Assembly: GCA_921293015.1 (NCBI GenBank)
Contig: OV121090.1
Coordinates: forward strand, 37,173,082 to 37,237,081
Direction: 5' to 3'
Length of the DNA: 64,000 nt
Source of the DNA: Phorcus lineatus
Taxonomy: Eukaryota; Mollusca; Gastropoda; Trochida; Trochidae
Positions 35,532 to 48,344 of the stretch are shown here, piece by piece; the stretch's first letter is position 1; each line of letters starts with the position of its first letter. The translations under genes were made by a program, and so were the position numbers. The notes beneath the pieces are model-generated. The model saw only the letters and a program-made list of their open reading frames with translations, searched no databases and was not told the DNA's origin.

Positions 35532-36849
35532 CTATATGTTATTGAAACTGACCATTTAATGTATATTTTGTTGTGTACAGCAACAGTATTGATTTTTTAT
35601 CGAAAATCATTAAATGACATAGGCTAGTGACAAAAACATAACTTTGGAAATGAGAGATAAAAAGTGTCGTTAATGTACATGTAGAATGATGACATAAATA
35701 GTGTACATTCAACTTGTATGTGGAGATTCGGATATCGAACTGAGAGGAGATGTCGCATTCAAATACATGTATCGTACTCTCAGAAATGTAGGAACGAGAG
35801 AATGTAGCGCGTGACAACAAAGCTTTTGACCACTTAAAAAGCGTACAGCGAGTTATATTTGGTTTTCACTGCATGGCATTGTACATTGTGAAACCGCATT
35901 CTTTCATTGCCTTTATTAGGAAAAGCAGACATTGCCATTTCAGTTTGGCAAACGTTGTTCGTTGTTCTAAAAAAAGGGGGAATAGTTGCTTTAGATGAAA
36001 AATATTTATTGAAAGTTAACGACCACATAGAATGACCCTGGCTAAGCGTTACTTGTTTTGGGCAGTTATAAAATACATGATATATGTCTGATAACCAGAC
36101 AAGTCGGAATATATAAGTTGTTTTTTTTCTGAGGCGTTTTCGAATTAAAAATAGCAGCATTGTAGGTGTGCTGATTCAGTGAAATGTTGCACACATTGAA
36201 TATGAAATGAATGTTTATGGGTTCGTTTATGTATGACAAGTAAAGACCGAAAATTTAAGTAATTTATGTAACATTTATTCAAATTCTATTTAAAAGTACG
36301 ACGCTACATATACAGCAATATGAAAGCAAACTATGTATTATCGTGACGTTTTGCAGTTGAATTATCTTGTAAAGATTGTCAGTTAACAGTATTTTCTTTA
36401 CACCTACAGTATACGTCAGTTTATGATGTATCTAGTTTTGTCCCACTAAAAGTGCATCTGAAAGGATTCTTTTTCTATTATTCATCAGAGGATGTCCATT
36501 GCCAGAAGCACCAAGAGAAACACCAAAGCGATATGTCATAAATAGTCCTGATGCTGACCACCTCCAAGTAATCTCGGTCAGCTGAGCGATGATTGGTCAC
36601 GGTTTGTGTCCGCAAGGTAATTGGCCACTAGGGGAAGAAAGAAATTTTCTCTGTAAGCAATCGATATAATTCGTGATTATTCTCCGTATTTTCAATATAG
36701 TTCCTGAGATGATGAGTATAAAATGTGTAACTTACAGCTGATTGAAGCTCGATTGAAACGGGTAATACATTCTTGTAGAAATAAAAAACCTGTTAGTTCA
36801 GGAGTATTTAGTACATTATCTTACTGGGAAAAAAGGCAATCCTTTAGAA

Positions 36850-37023
36850 GATATTCTGATTACAAGATACAAACCGTCTCAAACAGAGTGTCAAGATTGA
36901 ATTGTCTTTCACAGAAAAATCCTTGGGCTCTCCAAAACAAATAAAGGTCATTTCATCAGCACCAATGCCTAGGGGTGTGGGCATTGTTCTGATTGTCCTA
37001 GAATTTATGTCCAAATCATGTTT
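36850..37023 (-). CDS. Block 3 of segment B, candidate exon
   Basis: Counterpart of 18870-19064. It is open on the minus strand through PTPLGIGADEMTFICFGEPK and onward to a stop near 36855, and also open on the plus strand (36902-37213). The gap-free alignment with A supports constraint. The strand is undecided. Confidence 0.4.
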
Positions 37024-37724
37024 TAGTGGGACACATTTTATAAATATTTGTTATTTCTCTGTAGTAAACCTAGAAATAGATAACACTGCCATAAACTGTT
37101 ATTTGATTGACGCAACATTTAAAAATCAATTACATCAGATACTCTTAAACAGAAATGAAAGCAACAAGCCTACTAATATCTTAAATATCTTGGTCTTAAT
37201 CCAACAACTATAAACATAAAAATCAGTCATCAAGCTGCATCACAATTCCGCCCTTCCTGAGAACACTCTAATAAAGAAAGACCATATCAACCCAAATGAT
37301 GTCAAAGAAAATTGAGACTACAAGAGAACGACCTGCAATAAACTGCGACCAAGACATCTTCTTATAATGTGTTTTGGGCTCACTCATCTAGTTCAATGGT
37401 TGCGGAATTAACATTAACAATATATGCTTGTCTTTAAAAAAATGTTTACCAACGTAAATATCTCTCATGGATTCATATCACGCATTAAATGCTTTTTTAT
37501 CTGTAAAACTTCCTTAAATATATAAAGTTTAAATAAATTCCATGGAATGTTTTCTTTAAAACAATAAGAATTAACTTGAGTTTGTAATTTCGTATTCCAC
37601 CTACCTGAGGCTCAAAATATGTGGGGGAAAATAACCTCAAGATCATTAGGAAGCTCTGTGTGTTTATATGTTTTGACATAAGCGATTACAATTGATAGTG
37701 ATTAATTTCCTCCTTTTGGTTTGG

Positions 37725-37960
37725 CAGAAGGCTACCAGGCCAAGTGAAGCAGATAGTGAGTTTGCTTGATTATCAATCTCACATGCAATTCAATTTAGTA
37801 ATATAATTATCTTAGCAGAGTCATTGTGATCTCAAGAACATAAACCGCCTCCAATACGGCAAATACTGTCACGGATACGTCCTTCAGGCTCTCGGTATAA
37901 ATTAGGTTGTTTGAAGGACCTAAATCTAGCCAGTGGTTGTGACAACGAATGAATAGTTAA
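37725..37960 (-). CDS. Block 4 of segment B, candidate exon
   Basis: Counterpart of 21935-22180. The minus frame is open for about 47 codons, containing LGPSNNLIYTESLKDVSVTV. An inverted pair GTCCTTCA/TGAAGGAC with a loop of about 25 bases is also kept in both copies, which would suit a structured RNA or regulatory site equally well. Confidence 0.4.
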
Positions 37961-38147
37961 AAATCTAACTATCTTCATAGATTATCTAACTGTTTACTTG
38001 TAACGTTTCTTTACATATCCTGTTTTCTATAAAACGTATGTTGCAAAGTTAGTTTGAAATATAAAGTCCTATACAAGCATAACAGTATAGTGTGTAATGA
38101 TATAATCGATCACAGATCATTTAGAAGCGGTACGGTTTCTTTAAACT

Positions 38148-38310
38148 GCTTACTGGCTGTCTTTAAAGCTTCGACAGACGGTACGATTTTCTGGGATGAG
38201 CCCTTCTTTAAAGTCTGACATACCTGCGCGCGCCTGTCTGTGTACTGTTACCTACAATTTGTTTGAAGTATTAGTCTAGGATCATGAACTTACTAAACTT
38301 TAACGGATGG
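38148..38310 (-). CDS. Block 5 of segment B, candidate exon
   Basis: Counterpart of 22395-22562. From an acceptor-like aaattgtag the minus frame is open for about 35 codons, through SDFKEGLIPENRTVCR, to a stop. Copy A has lost this continuity. Function unknown. Confidence 0.4.
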
Positions 38311-39081
38311 TCGTGTCACATCAGGATCTGTAATGTTACTGTTCAGAGAAAGCATACAATCAATCATTTTTCAAACGTTATTAAAAAATTTATATTATCA
38401 ATAATATTTTTTTTCTTAACAGTTAGTAGCCGGTAATGATTCTAAAACTTACATATTCCAGTATTGACATGGCAAATTTAAGTGAGATATTTCTGTAACG
38501 TTTTTTCGATTCAACATAAGTGTATGCATGTAACCAAAATCTATATACCACAGGAGCTGACATATGTTCATATAAAAATCTATAAAAAATGTACTTTTAA
38601 AGTTATCCAGGGAAAGATTTAGCAGTTTAAGTAACACGTCAAGGTATATGTATAAAAAATCCGATGCACAGTAAATCAAAAGGAATTTCATATCTTTCAA
38701 TATTTTTTAATGAAAGAGAAAACATCAGCTTTCATAAATTTAAAGGACAAGAGTCATTCAGTTTCGAGTGCAGATATGTCAACTGATTAGATATTGAGTT
38801 TAATGTTCTATCGATGCATCACATATCTATTACAATAACGCTTCAGTAAGCAGGGTTTTTTTTGTAACCATGGTGATTTGAGAGATACGATCAAACTTTT
38901 CAAAAGATGCATAGTCGATGTTCCATGTCCAATTGTTAGGTACTTCTTTTTATTCTAAGGTTTCATCACAGGGGTTATCAACGATGTGGCCAAACCTTCA
39001 ATTTTCAATAAGCGAACTGGTGACATTGGTTATGTGATACTCACGTAGGTAATAGCAGGGAGATTAAAACATGATGGGTAG

Positions 39082-39390
39082 TGAGATGAGGTGAGTTGGT
39101 TTTAACGCCGCTTTCAAGATTATTTCACTTATATCGCGGCTGCTTGTAGTTTTGTAGGGAGAAAGCCCGCAACACTAATGTGGCTATGCATTGCGGTGCG
39201 AGCATCGGCTAAAACTAGCGAACCATGGGTGGTACTGCGCTGAATTTCAGTGTAGCATTGCACCCAAACCTGACTGCGTGTAGAACAGTTCTCTACTGCA
39301 GACAAAGTTGCCGAACTCCTGGCGGGATTCGAACCTCGGACCTCCTGTTCCGAATCCGAACACGCTAACCACTGCGCTATCCCGCCCCCT
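39082..39390 (-). mobile_element. tRNA-derived SINE, copy 3
   Basis: Reverse-oriented copy: the tail (gttttaacgccgctttcaag) comes first, and the tRNA-like head (gggattcgaacct, then gctaaccactgcgctatccc) comes last. No clear target duplication. Confidence 0.9.
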
Positions 39391-39839
39391 CAAGATAAGT
39401 AAACTAAGTAAATAACATATCGAGTGTACAGATCCACAACATGACAATTCAATCGATAAGTCTTATAATTCCTTTGAAAAAATCAAAATAATCATATGCT
39501 TTTGGATAATCGCTGTAAGGGTTTATCTGACTTTCAGAGTCTTATTTGTTTTCCAACTGTATGGTTTAAACATAGTTTATTTCTTCAAACCGGTAAAGGG
39601 ATGGCAAACAAGCAAATACATGCTTATATAAATGCCGCTCCCTAACAAATATACAATTACAAAAAAGTGACGTGCATATGGACGAATAATACATATACAA
39701 TAAACAGAAACACTATAGAAGCATGATTATGTTGGACACTTTATATAAAACAATAAATGTTTACTAACTTATTTTATACCGCTGATATAATGCTGTTATA
39801 ATGTTTCAGCAATGCAAGGCATATTTAAAAACGCTAGTT

Positions 39840-41125
39840 GAATTTCGAAAATCTCTTTGATAGAGTGATAAACTTATTTACAGATTTCAATAGTTCAAGG
39901 TTATCCACTTGTGATAAGCCCGGGTGACCAAACAGAATTGAAGACAGATCAAACCCTTTTCGAAAGAAATATGCATTTAGTATTATGTCAAGTTATGTAA
40001 AGAAATGTAACGCGTCTTCGAAGTGATATCCACAGTTACATACAGGGCTTTTAGATACAAATCTATCAAACCTATCCCCATTTAGATCACTACACCCAAG
40101 CCGAATACGAGAGTGAATTATTTGGCAAAATCTTGATCGATAAGAACTATTGAATGAATGGTTTATTCTCATGAAGATCACAAAGAGCGACATAGAGAAA
40201 AATACAAATATACGTGTTTCATTATGGGAACATAGGTGGACATGTTTTTACATAACTGCATAATTTCCACTGAAGTGTTTTATGCTTATAAGATATTAGT
40301 GATATAAACTTATCTAAGGATGGATAATGATAACTATTGAAGTAGATTTGTGTGGTGTTTGGGTTTTAAAGTTTTTATTTGAAACTATATTTCCAACTGT
40401 ATCGAAAAGTTACACGTCCAAATCGTTTCACCACATCCTTGCGTAAACATAATGAAACAAGTGCAATAACAATGCAAACAGAGATGACATTTTGTCTATA
40501 TCACTTCTCTTGAATCATGCAGTTGCAAATGGTTCCATATCATTTAGATCAAGATCAAAGAATGCAATCAGCAAAGATGAAATTTGTTTGTCCATTTGCA
40601 AGAATGATCAATTAATATAACAGGAATAATTAGCTGTTGTTTCAAATTACTAGTTTTAGATAGCATTCCATCATTTTATTTCCTTAAAAAGAAGGTCCTT
40701 TTTGTTAATTTGTGGAAATGAAATATTTGTATTAATGCATATGTATAATTAAGTCATGCTTATACCACTATGTATTCGATAAAAGCATTTCTCGGGGTAT
40801 TATTTAGGTTGCTCTTAAAATGACAGTTAATCTCTGTAACTTTGAAACGTACTTTACCATATTTTCAAGTAGTTACACATACACATGCAACGAACAATGC
40901 AATCTAATACAACAATCGAGCGAATTTTAGAAGAAATACAAGTTGATAGTCAAATATCTGTAAAATATACGATTTGTACATTGTATCTAAGCTTTTACGT
41001 GTTAATCGGTATTTGAAACTCCTGAGACAACTGCTCATAGGGCGAACTTTTCGTACAATATTATGAAAGGATAAAGCTAGGAAAACATGATGTGTGGGAT
41101 GGCCATAGACCACAATTATTTCCAA
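39840..41125 (-). pseudogene. Degenerate non-LTR retrotransposon (LINE), 3' part
   Basis: Minus-strand pieces resemble two late regions of LINE ORF2. At 40904-41125 LRSFKYRLTRKSLDTMYKSY and a following FDY fit the thumb region after the reverse transcriptase. At 39993-40193 IRLGCSDLNGDRFDRFVSKS and CNCGYHFEDALHFF fit the conserved segment near the C-terminus (…LN.DLF…P.C.CG…EDA.H…). Beyond a stop, a further open piece to about 39840 resembles the protein end (FDLSSILFGHPGLS, NKFITLSKRF). Stops, frame changes and an over-long gap between the two motifs show it is dead. Clade (CR1/Jockey-like) is a guess. Confidence 0.7.
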
Positions 41126-41360
41126 GTATATAGTTCTATCACCATTGTGTTTCTAACACAGCCACTTCCCTATATCTTGTAGGCCATTGAGCTTTTGCAC
41201 ACTGACTTACCTGCCATATAGTCCAGTGGCAAGACCCCACATTAAAAAAAAAGCTTGTTTTATCTATTAACAATGGGTTTTTTTCATTTTTCAATAGTCC
41301 CTAGTATATACTTGAAATTTAGCCTGAGTGGCCACTCGCCACCCTTGTGGGTTTTTCAAA

Positions 41361-41760
41361 ATCCAAGATGGCCGCCATGGTGGCCGAAATAGTGAGCAAA
41401 AATCCATCAATGATAATGATTTGATTACAAACGTAGTAGAATCGTGATTTTGTAGTCAATATATATGTTGTCAATGACAAGGAATCTTATTATCCTATAT
41501 AAAACTATTTTGTGATTCTCTTGACAATAAAAATCCAAGATGGAAGCCATGGAGGTCAAAGTAGTGATAAAAAATCTATCGATGATAATGATTATGGATA
41601 TAACCCTAGTAGATTCGTAATTATGGGTGTTAAGTAGATGTTTTCAAGGACAAGGATTCTTTTTGTCCTATTTTAAGACAATTTGTTGACTCTTGATAAT
41701 AATAATCCAAGATGGCCGCCAAAACATGCATTCGAGAACATCATCAAAATACCACAAAAT
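41361..41760. repeat. 172-bp tandem repeat
   Basis: The phrase ATCCAAGATGG recurs at 41361, 41533 and 41705, exactly 172 bp apart. The two full units are diverged, and the third is partial and reaches the end of the broken gene. Confidence 0.85.
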
Positions 41761-41777
41761 ACCACAAATCATACATT

Positions 41778-44700
41778 TTACACATTGTCATCCCCATCAC
41801 TGATTTCGTCTTCAAAGTCATCGGGTTCGTCATGATTGTTGGCAGTGTCTTCTTCTTCTTGATTGATTGCTTCATCGGTGTCCCATGTGTTTAAAGGATT
41901 CAAACAGCCGTGACCACCACCACAAGCACAGAACATTGTGCAAGGAAGTTGACTCCCCTTGCACCCACAGTTTGTCCCTTTACAAGGTAGCTGTGAAGAA
42001 CAACCACATTTGACCAACTTCAAGATTTGTTCAGGAGCATACGGTACTCCTTGTGCCATATTTCGTGGGATGAGACACCTGTTTGTTTCATCTGCTTCCC
42101 AACCATAACACACCGCATTTAGAGGAGGTGGATCTCCACTTAGGGCTGTGTACCACTGAGCAACCTGGAAGTGTGCTCTGTAAACATTTTGACTAGGAGG
42201 CCAATGACGCGAGCATAGATTGCTTCAATCACAGCAGGTTCTCCGACAGTCAGATGTTTCTTCTTCGTATTGAATCTGACTACTTCGCTTGAGAGTGAAT
42301 TGTAGAAACCTTCTGGCCAGGATTTCTCAAATTGAATCATTTGATCACCCCCAATGTCCACAGCATTCTCAACATTGACGTCTCGTTGGGCTACTTGACC
42401 AGTCCTGATGTTGAGCAGAGATCCACTTTCATGAGTTTCTGGATCCATTGGATTAATACATGACAGCAATGTTTTGCGCAACGACTGACGATCATCCCCA
42501 TCCCGATTGATTCGACTTGGCAATTTTTCTTTGTGGGTCATTTGCACTACCTCTTCATTTCCAGACATTTTCTTGAGGTCTCCGGTCAAGGTCATGGTCG
42601 CATCCATACTTTACACCCATGTTGCCATTGTTTGAGGCCTTTCTGTTGTTCCAAAAATGCCACCCAGGCCATGTCCTTTTCTCATCCAGTTTGTCTCTAT
42701 GAACATGTGTCTCCATTGTCCATTGTAGGTCCCAGCATTATGGTGAAGTGATTGCTGTCCGTTGCAGAATCTGTCCAACATCTCTGGGCCAAGCCAGGTC
42801 ATGGAACGAACGTAGTAGAGCCCATATCTACCATAGTTGTACTTGTGTGCAGCAAACATATAGGGCAGCATGAGGCCAGTCTCCTTCATGTGATGCTCGA
42901 CAAAACCTCATCATCAGAAAAGTGGGCTTGATGATGTTACATACCCACAGCTTTGTAGTGCGACTCTGCAATGAGAGTGCATCTAGAGGTCTTCCATATT
43001 GCTTATGTCTGAATTTTCCTTCTCAACACTGGTCGGAGCAATTTTTCTGTAAACAGTCGTAGGGCACGAACATTTTGAGGATACTTTTTGCCCTGCATAA
43101 TCTTTTCAATTGAGCCAAAAGTCGTTGACAGGATTTCCTTCAAACCACTGTCTTCCATTACAGTTCCAATGCTGCTTACGAAATCCATGATAAAATGCAT
43201 CCCACCTAGAATGGGCACAATGGTTTTCAGTAGCAACGGTTGGTGAAAGATAATGTCCACAACAATCTTGTAGATGGCTTGATCACAAGTGAGGACAAGA
43301 ATGTCTTGATTTGAATTTCTAGTGACTTCAAAGCCCTTGGTGATGAGGGGAAGATAGACAAGTGTTGACTTTGGTGCTGGGCTCATTCCTGCCTCACGAC
43401 ACACCCTTGTGTTGTATCAATTGTATTCTGGCGTTCGATCTTTGAAGAGTATATCATTGATGAACATGAATTCCACCTCATGGGCTCTGGTTAGGGAGAC
43501 TTGTGTGGCTCTTATAAAGTCATCTGACTTTGCCATAGTGATTGTAGCAGCCATGGGCATAACAGGCTTCTTCGAACCCTCAAACTGAATCACTGGTGTC
43601 ACCCATGGTATCGGGTGTTTCATACCCTCTTTTGAGATGCGTGGAATGGTTGCATCAAGTCCATCTATTTGAGCCAGATATTTCCATTGTGTTGCCAGTA
43701 ATGCCATGCAATGACATGCAATGCCGGCAGTTCTGAGAGCTAATCGCTGCATCGAAGTTGTCAATTATGGTCTGCACAAGTCCCCCTTCAGCGACATCTC
43801 TCATTCCTGGTAGCTGTGTGTTTGCTTTTGAGGGTTGAACGGCTGCCGACCTTTTAAATCGACGGACTTCACCATATGAGCAGGAGACATCTTACTTGTA
43901 AGGTTCCTCAATGAGCATTTTGTGATCTCCCAATAACACACCCCTATGGCTATTTGCAATGGTGTTGGTTGACATGTAACCATGGAGCTGATAATATTAC
44001 CTATCATTAGCGTCTGCAGGGAGGTTTCAAATTTTGGGCTGATTGATGACAGTAACTTTATCAGTGTCTCACTTATACACTTTGATGAAACGTCCCTGTC
44101 AATACGTTTGTTGTACGATTTGAAGTCACGTTTTAATGCCTTAGACTCCTTCATAATTTGTTTGCCAACTTTCTTCACACAATCATCCATAAAACTATTC
44201 TCGTCATTATCCATAATTCTAAGATTCTTTGCAACATGTCTCCTGAAAACAAGTAAGGTTACCATTCCAGGGGAATGTAATGGTAACATTTCTTCTCCAA
44301 AATGTTGGATCACCTTCTCTACCAAGGTACGCCTAGACATATCCCGTCCGCCCTGGTCTGAATACACTGCTTCAACATCGAGAGAATTCCAGACTTTTGA
44401 GGGATCAGCTTTCAAAACCATCAACGTCTCATTGAATGCTTGATTGTCAGTAGCAGTTCTGCTGTCATCATTAGTCTTTTGAGTACTACCATGGAAAGTA
44501 GCACTGCATTTGCGATGGTACCTGGCGTCTGCAGCATGTAAATCAGCCTGTGCTCCAACAACACGACCACGCACTATTCTACCAAGCTCATCTCCACGTT
44601 TGTCACATACGTCTAAAAGATTCTGTTTTACCATCGGCCATTAATACAGTTCTTACCATTGAAGCAGGAGTTCTGCGTTGTTGTGGTACCCTATCATCAT

Positions 44701-45076
44701 ACTCATTGTGGAGTGAACAAGGAGAAACATCATAACAAAACAAGCAGTGCTTTCAAAAGTCAAGTACATTACTTCCAATACTTGAGCGCAATTGTTTCGG
44801 TGGAACTGTTTCAATGTCAGAAGTATCACCAGTAGGTACATGCTTCTTCAATTTCTGTAGTGCAAAAGGAGACACATACTTGTTTTTACAGTTTTTGTGA
44901 CATTTTACAGTTTCCGAGCTTTTAGAAAGTTCTGGTCTTAGTCCAAAATTATCTTGACGGATTTTACTGGCTGAAAGTATTGTGTCAATTCGTTTGGAGT
45001 CCATCAATCTCCCATCGCACTCACTACAATTGTAAAGTTTCTTAGCGAGACACTCCTCTTCTTCTGCTTCCGCCAT
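41778..45076 (-). pseudogene. Broken gene of an unnamed multi-copy protein family, cysteine-cluster C-terminus
   Basis: The ATG is at 45074-45076. The N-terminus has paired cysteines (CSECDG; CHKNC) that may bind zinc. Further pieces are recognisable by conserved-looking motifs: LDVCDKRGDELG and ADLHAADARYHRKC (44634-44500), VQTIIDNFDAAISSQN (about 43780), NYGRYGLYYVRSM and MFIETNWMRKGHG (42889-42611), and a cysteine cluster of CxC type (CGCSSQLPCKGTNCGC, CTMFCACGGGHGC) before an acidic tail ending at 41778. Breaks: an in-frame TGA at 44753, another at about 43415, and several frame changes (about 44640, 43800, 43720, 43000, 42610, 42130). From memory, this motif set belongs to a large, poorly described family repeated in many invertebrate genomes. 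Mobility is inferred from the flanking inverted repeats. No DDE triad was identified. Confidence 0.7.
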
Positions 45077-46578
45077 GTCATATGAATTTCATAATCTGCA
45101 ATAAGAGAAAGAGTAATAACTACTTTTTTCATTTAGGATGTCATGAACTGACCTACAAATATACCGGTAGTTAGAGATAAAACTGAGCATTATTCGTTTA
45201 AAAGTTTCATTATTCTTGTTGTTGACTACAGTTGTATTGTAAATAGTATCTCGGAAGATTTGATTATAAAAAATATGCTTGATTAGCCATTTTCAAAAGT
45301 ATGCATTGTTATAAGTGTGGTTCGTTTGAGGGTTTTAACAACCATTTAGAATCAATTGTAGTTGTTACGTAAATAGTATCTTGCTGAGAAGTTTGTCAAG
45401 GCTCAATTTTCAAAATGTGGACATCATTTTTTTATTTTGACAGATTTTCTGGTAGTGTTATATATTGTAGTGGTTGTTTATCAGCATGAATAGAATTGCT
45501 TTTACACAGGAATATATATTTTGCCCCTTAGGTTAATTTTTACACCATTGAACTTTTGTAAATAATCAAAGTTTTACACAAAATATGTGCATTATTTAAT
45601 GTCATATTTCTTAAAAATTATTTTATGCTACTATCTTAAGTTAACTTTGACAACCATGTAATAATACAAGGAAAAAATACTCACCAAAGAAGTAGAAAAA
45701 CAGCAAACATCAGTAGTGAAAATTAGCGTCTGCTTGCCGGAAGACATGTTGAATGACATAAAGGGAGACAACTCCCTAAGGGTTTCTTTACAACTTATTT
45801 GAAATGTGTGACTCAATTCCAGTCCTCAGGTGGATTTTTTTTTAAATAAATAGCTGATGAATTGTTGTACATTGTTTGTGATAAATTACTTGCATTACGT
45901 AGTGTAAAAGACATTAGATTTAATTTAGAGGGAGTATATGTGTCTTATATCACATGAAAATGATACAAACAAATATGATTAAAAACATGTTATTCATATA
46001 TATCAATGTCAGAGTAATCACGAATATGAATAAATAAGGAACATGTGTATTAGACGTAATAGTTAAGTCTAAAAATTATTAATCTAAATAATTACAGCCA
46101 CGGTTAAATATACATAACTTAACCAAAGCAATCACATCTGCATGTTGTTTTAATTAGAAATGATCATTAAGTCTTATGATGTTTTAAACGTGACTGTTAC
46201 ATATATTTATTATAATAAATAGCTATTGGAAGAGGTAATCATTGTAATATCAGCAATCACGACTCAAAATGATTTCTTTTCTTTGCGTTTTCTAGTATAT
46301 TTAGCGGCCATCTTGGGAAAACAATTCTTAACTAGGGACTACTTTGTCTCTGAGCTGCTTCCGGGTTGTGGTAAAAGTTAGGCTTGGAATTGTGGGCTGT
46401 GGCCGGATTACCTACTAATCAGAGGGGAATTATTTAGGCAGAGGCGGATCAGGGAACAAAGAGGGAATTGTGATTAGTGAAGACAGAGTAAGTCAAGTGG
46501 ATTAATCATGGGCGGATTAGTTGGCTGGAAGCTGATAGGATGAAATAGCCTTGCTACCTGTTTAAAGAGGGCTTAAAT

Positions 46579-46797
46579 CTAACATTTTGTATAGCATTGA
46601 GTGTAATCGTGTTTGTTGTTTGTAGATGTTTTAACTGTGTCCGAATCGTGTTCCTTGATGCGAATGTTGTATGGTCTTGATGTTTCCCCAATGTATTTGC
46701 CGCCACTGGCATATTTGATGTTAAACCACCCCCTTTTCCTCCCGTTGGCCCCGATTTTGGTTTTGAGAGGTGTTGCGGTAAAGAAGTTTGGCGTCAC
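46579..46797 (-). pseudogene. Penelope-like GIY-YIG endonuclease fragment
   Basis: The minus frame reads GGKYIGETSRPYNIRIKEH after a phrase rich in basic residues (PLKTKIGANGRKRGW). GKYIGET followed by R and IKEH is the core of the GIY-YIG nuclease fused to Penelope-like retroelements: the YIG strand, the catalytic arginine helix and the following acidic position. The frame ends about 25 residues later, and no reverse transcriptase was found upstream, so this is a remnant. The 46350-46560 stretch, rich in ggcggatta/ggattaatc phrases, may be its 3' non-coding part. It lies just outside the right end of the 5-kb element. Confidence 0.6.
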
Positions 46798-46799
46798 GT

Positions 46800-48344
46800 C
46801 TAATCTAATAAGCCTATCTCCCTATGTTTGTGAAAGTATTGCTAAATACCGATTGTCCCGATTCAAAGTTTATAGATCAATTAAAAGGCCATGACAAAAT
46901 CAAAATTATTTGAAACTCTGCCTTACCTCATCAGTAGAGATGTGAAAGTAGCATATTGCAAGTGCACTACATCATTCAGACTAAACGCTTTGATAAGTAA
47001 ATCTAATGATTAACATTAGCGGAACCAGATTCTTCTTGAATAAAAATATGTTTAAACCATACCATGGAGGATGAAACTATTTAACAATATTGTGATCGAA
47101 TGTTGAAAAAGTTGCCACAGTCTGTTACTACTCTGTATAAAAACATATACCTGGGAGTATTACAGGGACGCTCTACTCACTGTGTGAGTGGACCGGTCCA
47201 TTACGTCATTAGGTGTGGCCAGTTTGACAACAAACTAATTGTTTCTGCGTTATGCCAATTCTGCATTTTGGCTTTCTGCGTTTTGACAGGGAACCAGTGA
47301 AAGTATCGACACCCAATCATACATACTGCCTATACTCTAATGTACTTAAAATATCGGGATATCTTAGGGATAGAATATGGAAATTTAATATCCTCAAATA
47401 ATGTCAAAAACAAAGTTAAGATGCCTCACAGTATGAATTCATTTTAAAATAATTGAGTCAATTGCGCATACAAAACTGTCAAATACATGTAAATAATATC
47501 ATACTTGAAACTTTTGTAGTGACTAAAGTCAAATCAAATTGTGTACAATAATTACATTACATATTATACTATGTTTGCAGTGTCTCCTGTAATGAAATAT
47601 AATGTTTTTCTTTAATTTTCATTTCGCATGGCCTTTAACTTTTTTAAATAGCATTGTACTAGGATAGCAGAACTTGTATTAGAGATTTCTATTATTACAC
47701 CTCATTTGCGCAATGGGAGGTATTGTAATTTTATAAATTAACGCAAAACATCCTATTTGGCTGTCAAAATCAATTAGGTTTCATCAGAATTTTGTCACCT
47801 GGTTTTCGTTTTTCAGTTTTTTCGTAGCATAAGGCCGTTTCCTTCTCCGATGCGGGTTGTATACCATCAGATAATGTGATGGTGGCAATAATTAAAATAA
47901 AGACATTAATCTGGCTTAATCAAGCACAAATTTCACAAATGTATTGGCCTGACATTGCACCTCTTACAAAATCGGATCAGCCGCAAAGCCAGGTTTTTCA
48001 GGAACAATATCCAAGTTGAAAGTTAGCTACATACATGTACTACTTATAAAGAAGGGCTGTGTTGCGATATGAATAGGTATGATAGGTGTGTGTTACGATA
48101 TGAATACATATGATAGGTCAAAAAAGTAAAATCTAAAAGTAAATACTTTATGAAATTTTCATAAGAAAATATTGTATGTAAATGAAATGATAGTAAGTGT
48201 CTTAACGTTAACCAATATCAACTATGTTGGTCGAAATTTTGCGAAATTGTTTTCATTGAAGATCTTATTTTATCTAATTTCCTTTGATGCAGGAATTGTC
48301 TCCGGCATACCACGAATATTATTAACTTTTATTTGTTGTGTAGA
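46800..48344. other. No gene recognised
   Basis: AT-rich DNA. Short frames only (47100-47300 plus, 48172-48366 plus) without splice context. Confidence 0.4.

Larger units (their letters stand above)
35276..38560. repeat. Duplicated segment, copy B
   Basis: Counterpart of 16369-23240; the paired blocks are listed in that entry. It is more compact than A. Blocks keep order, orientation and rough spacing, and no large insertion was seen within it. Confidence 0.75.
41295..46341 (-). mobile_element. 5-kb inverted-repeat-bounded element with broken cysteine-cluster gene
   Basis: The inverted 11-mer TAGTCCCTAGT lies at 41295-41305 and, reversed, at 46331-46341. A second inverted match, CCAAGATGGCCGC, lies just inside at 41363-41375 and 46304-46316. 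If the outer TA is read as a target duplication, the termini start GTCCCTAGT. Between them are a 172-bp tandem repeat next to the gene's 3' end and one degenerate minus-strand gene of about 3.3 kb. This is the layout of a DNA transposon, but the superfamily is not recognised and the terminal repeats are short, so boundaries are provisional. Confidence 0.55.

Noticed and set aside
43982..44443. 153-codon plus-strand frame
   Set aside because: Antisense shadow of the broken cysteine-cluster gene, whose minus-strand motifs are recognisable.
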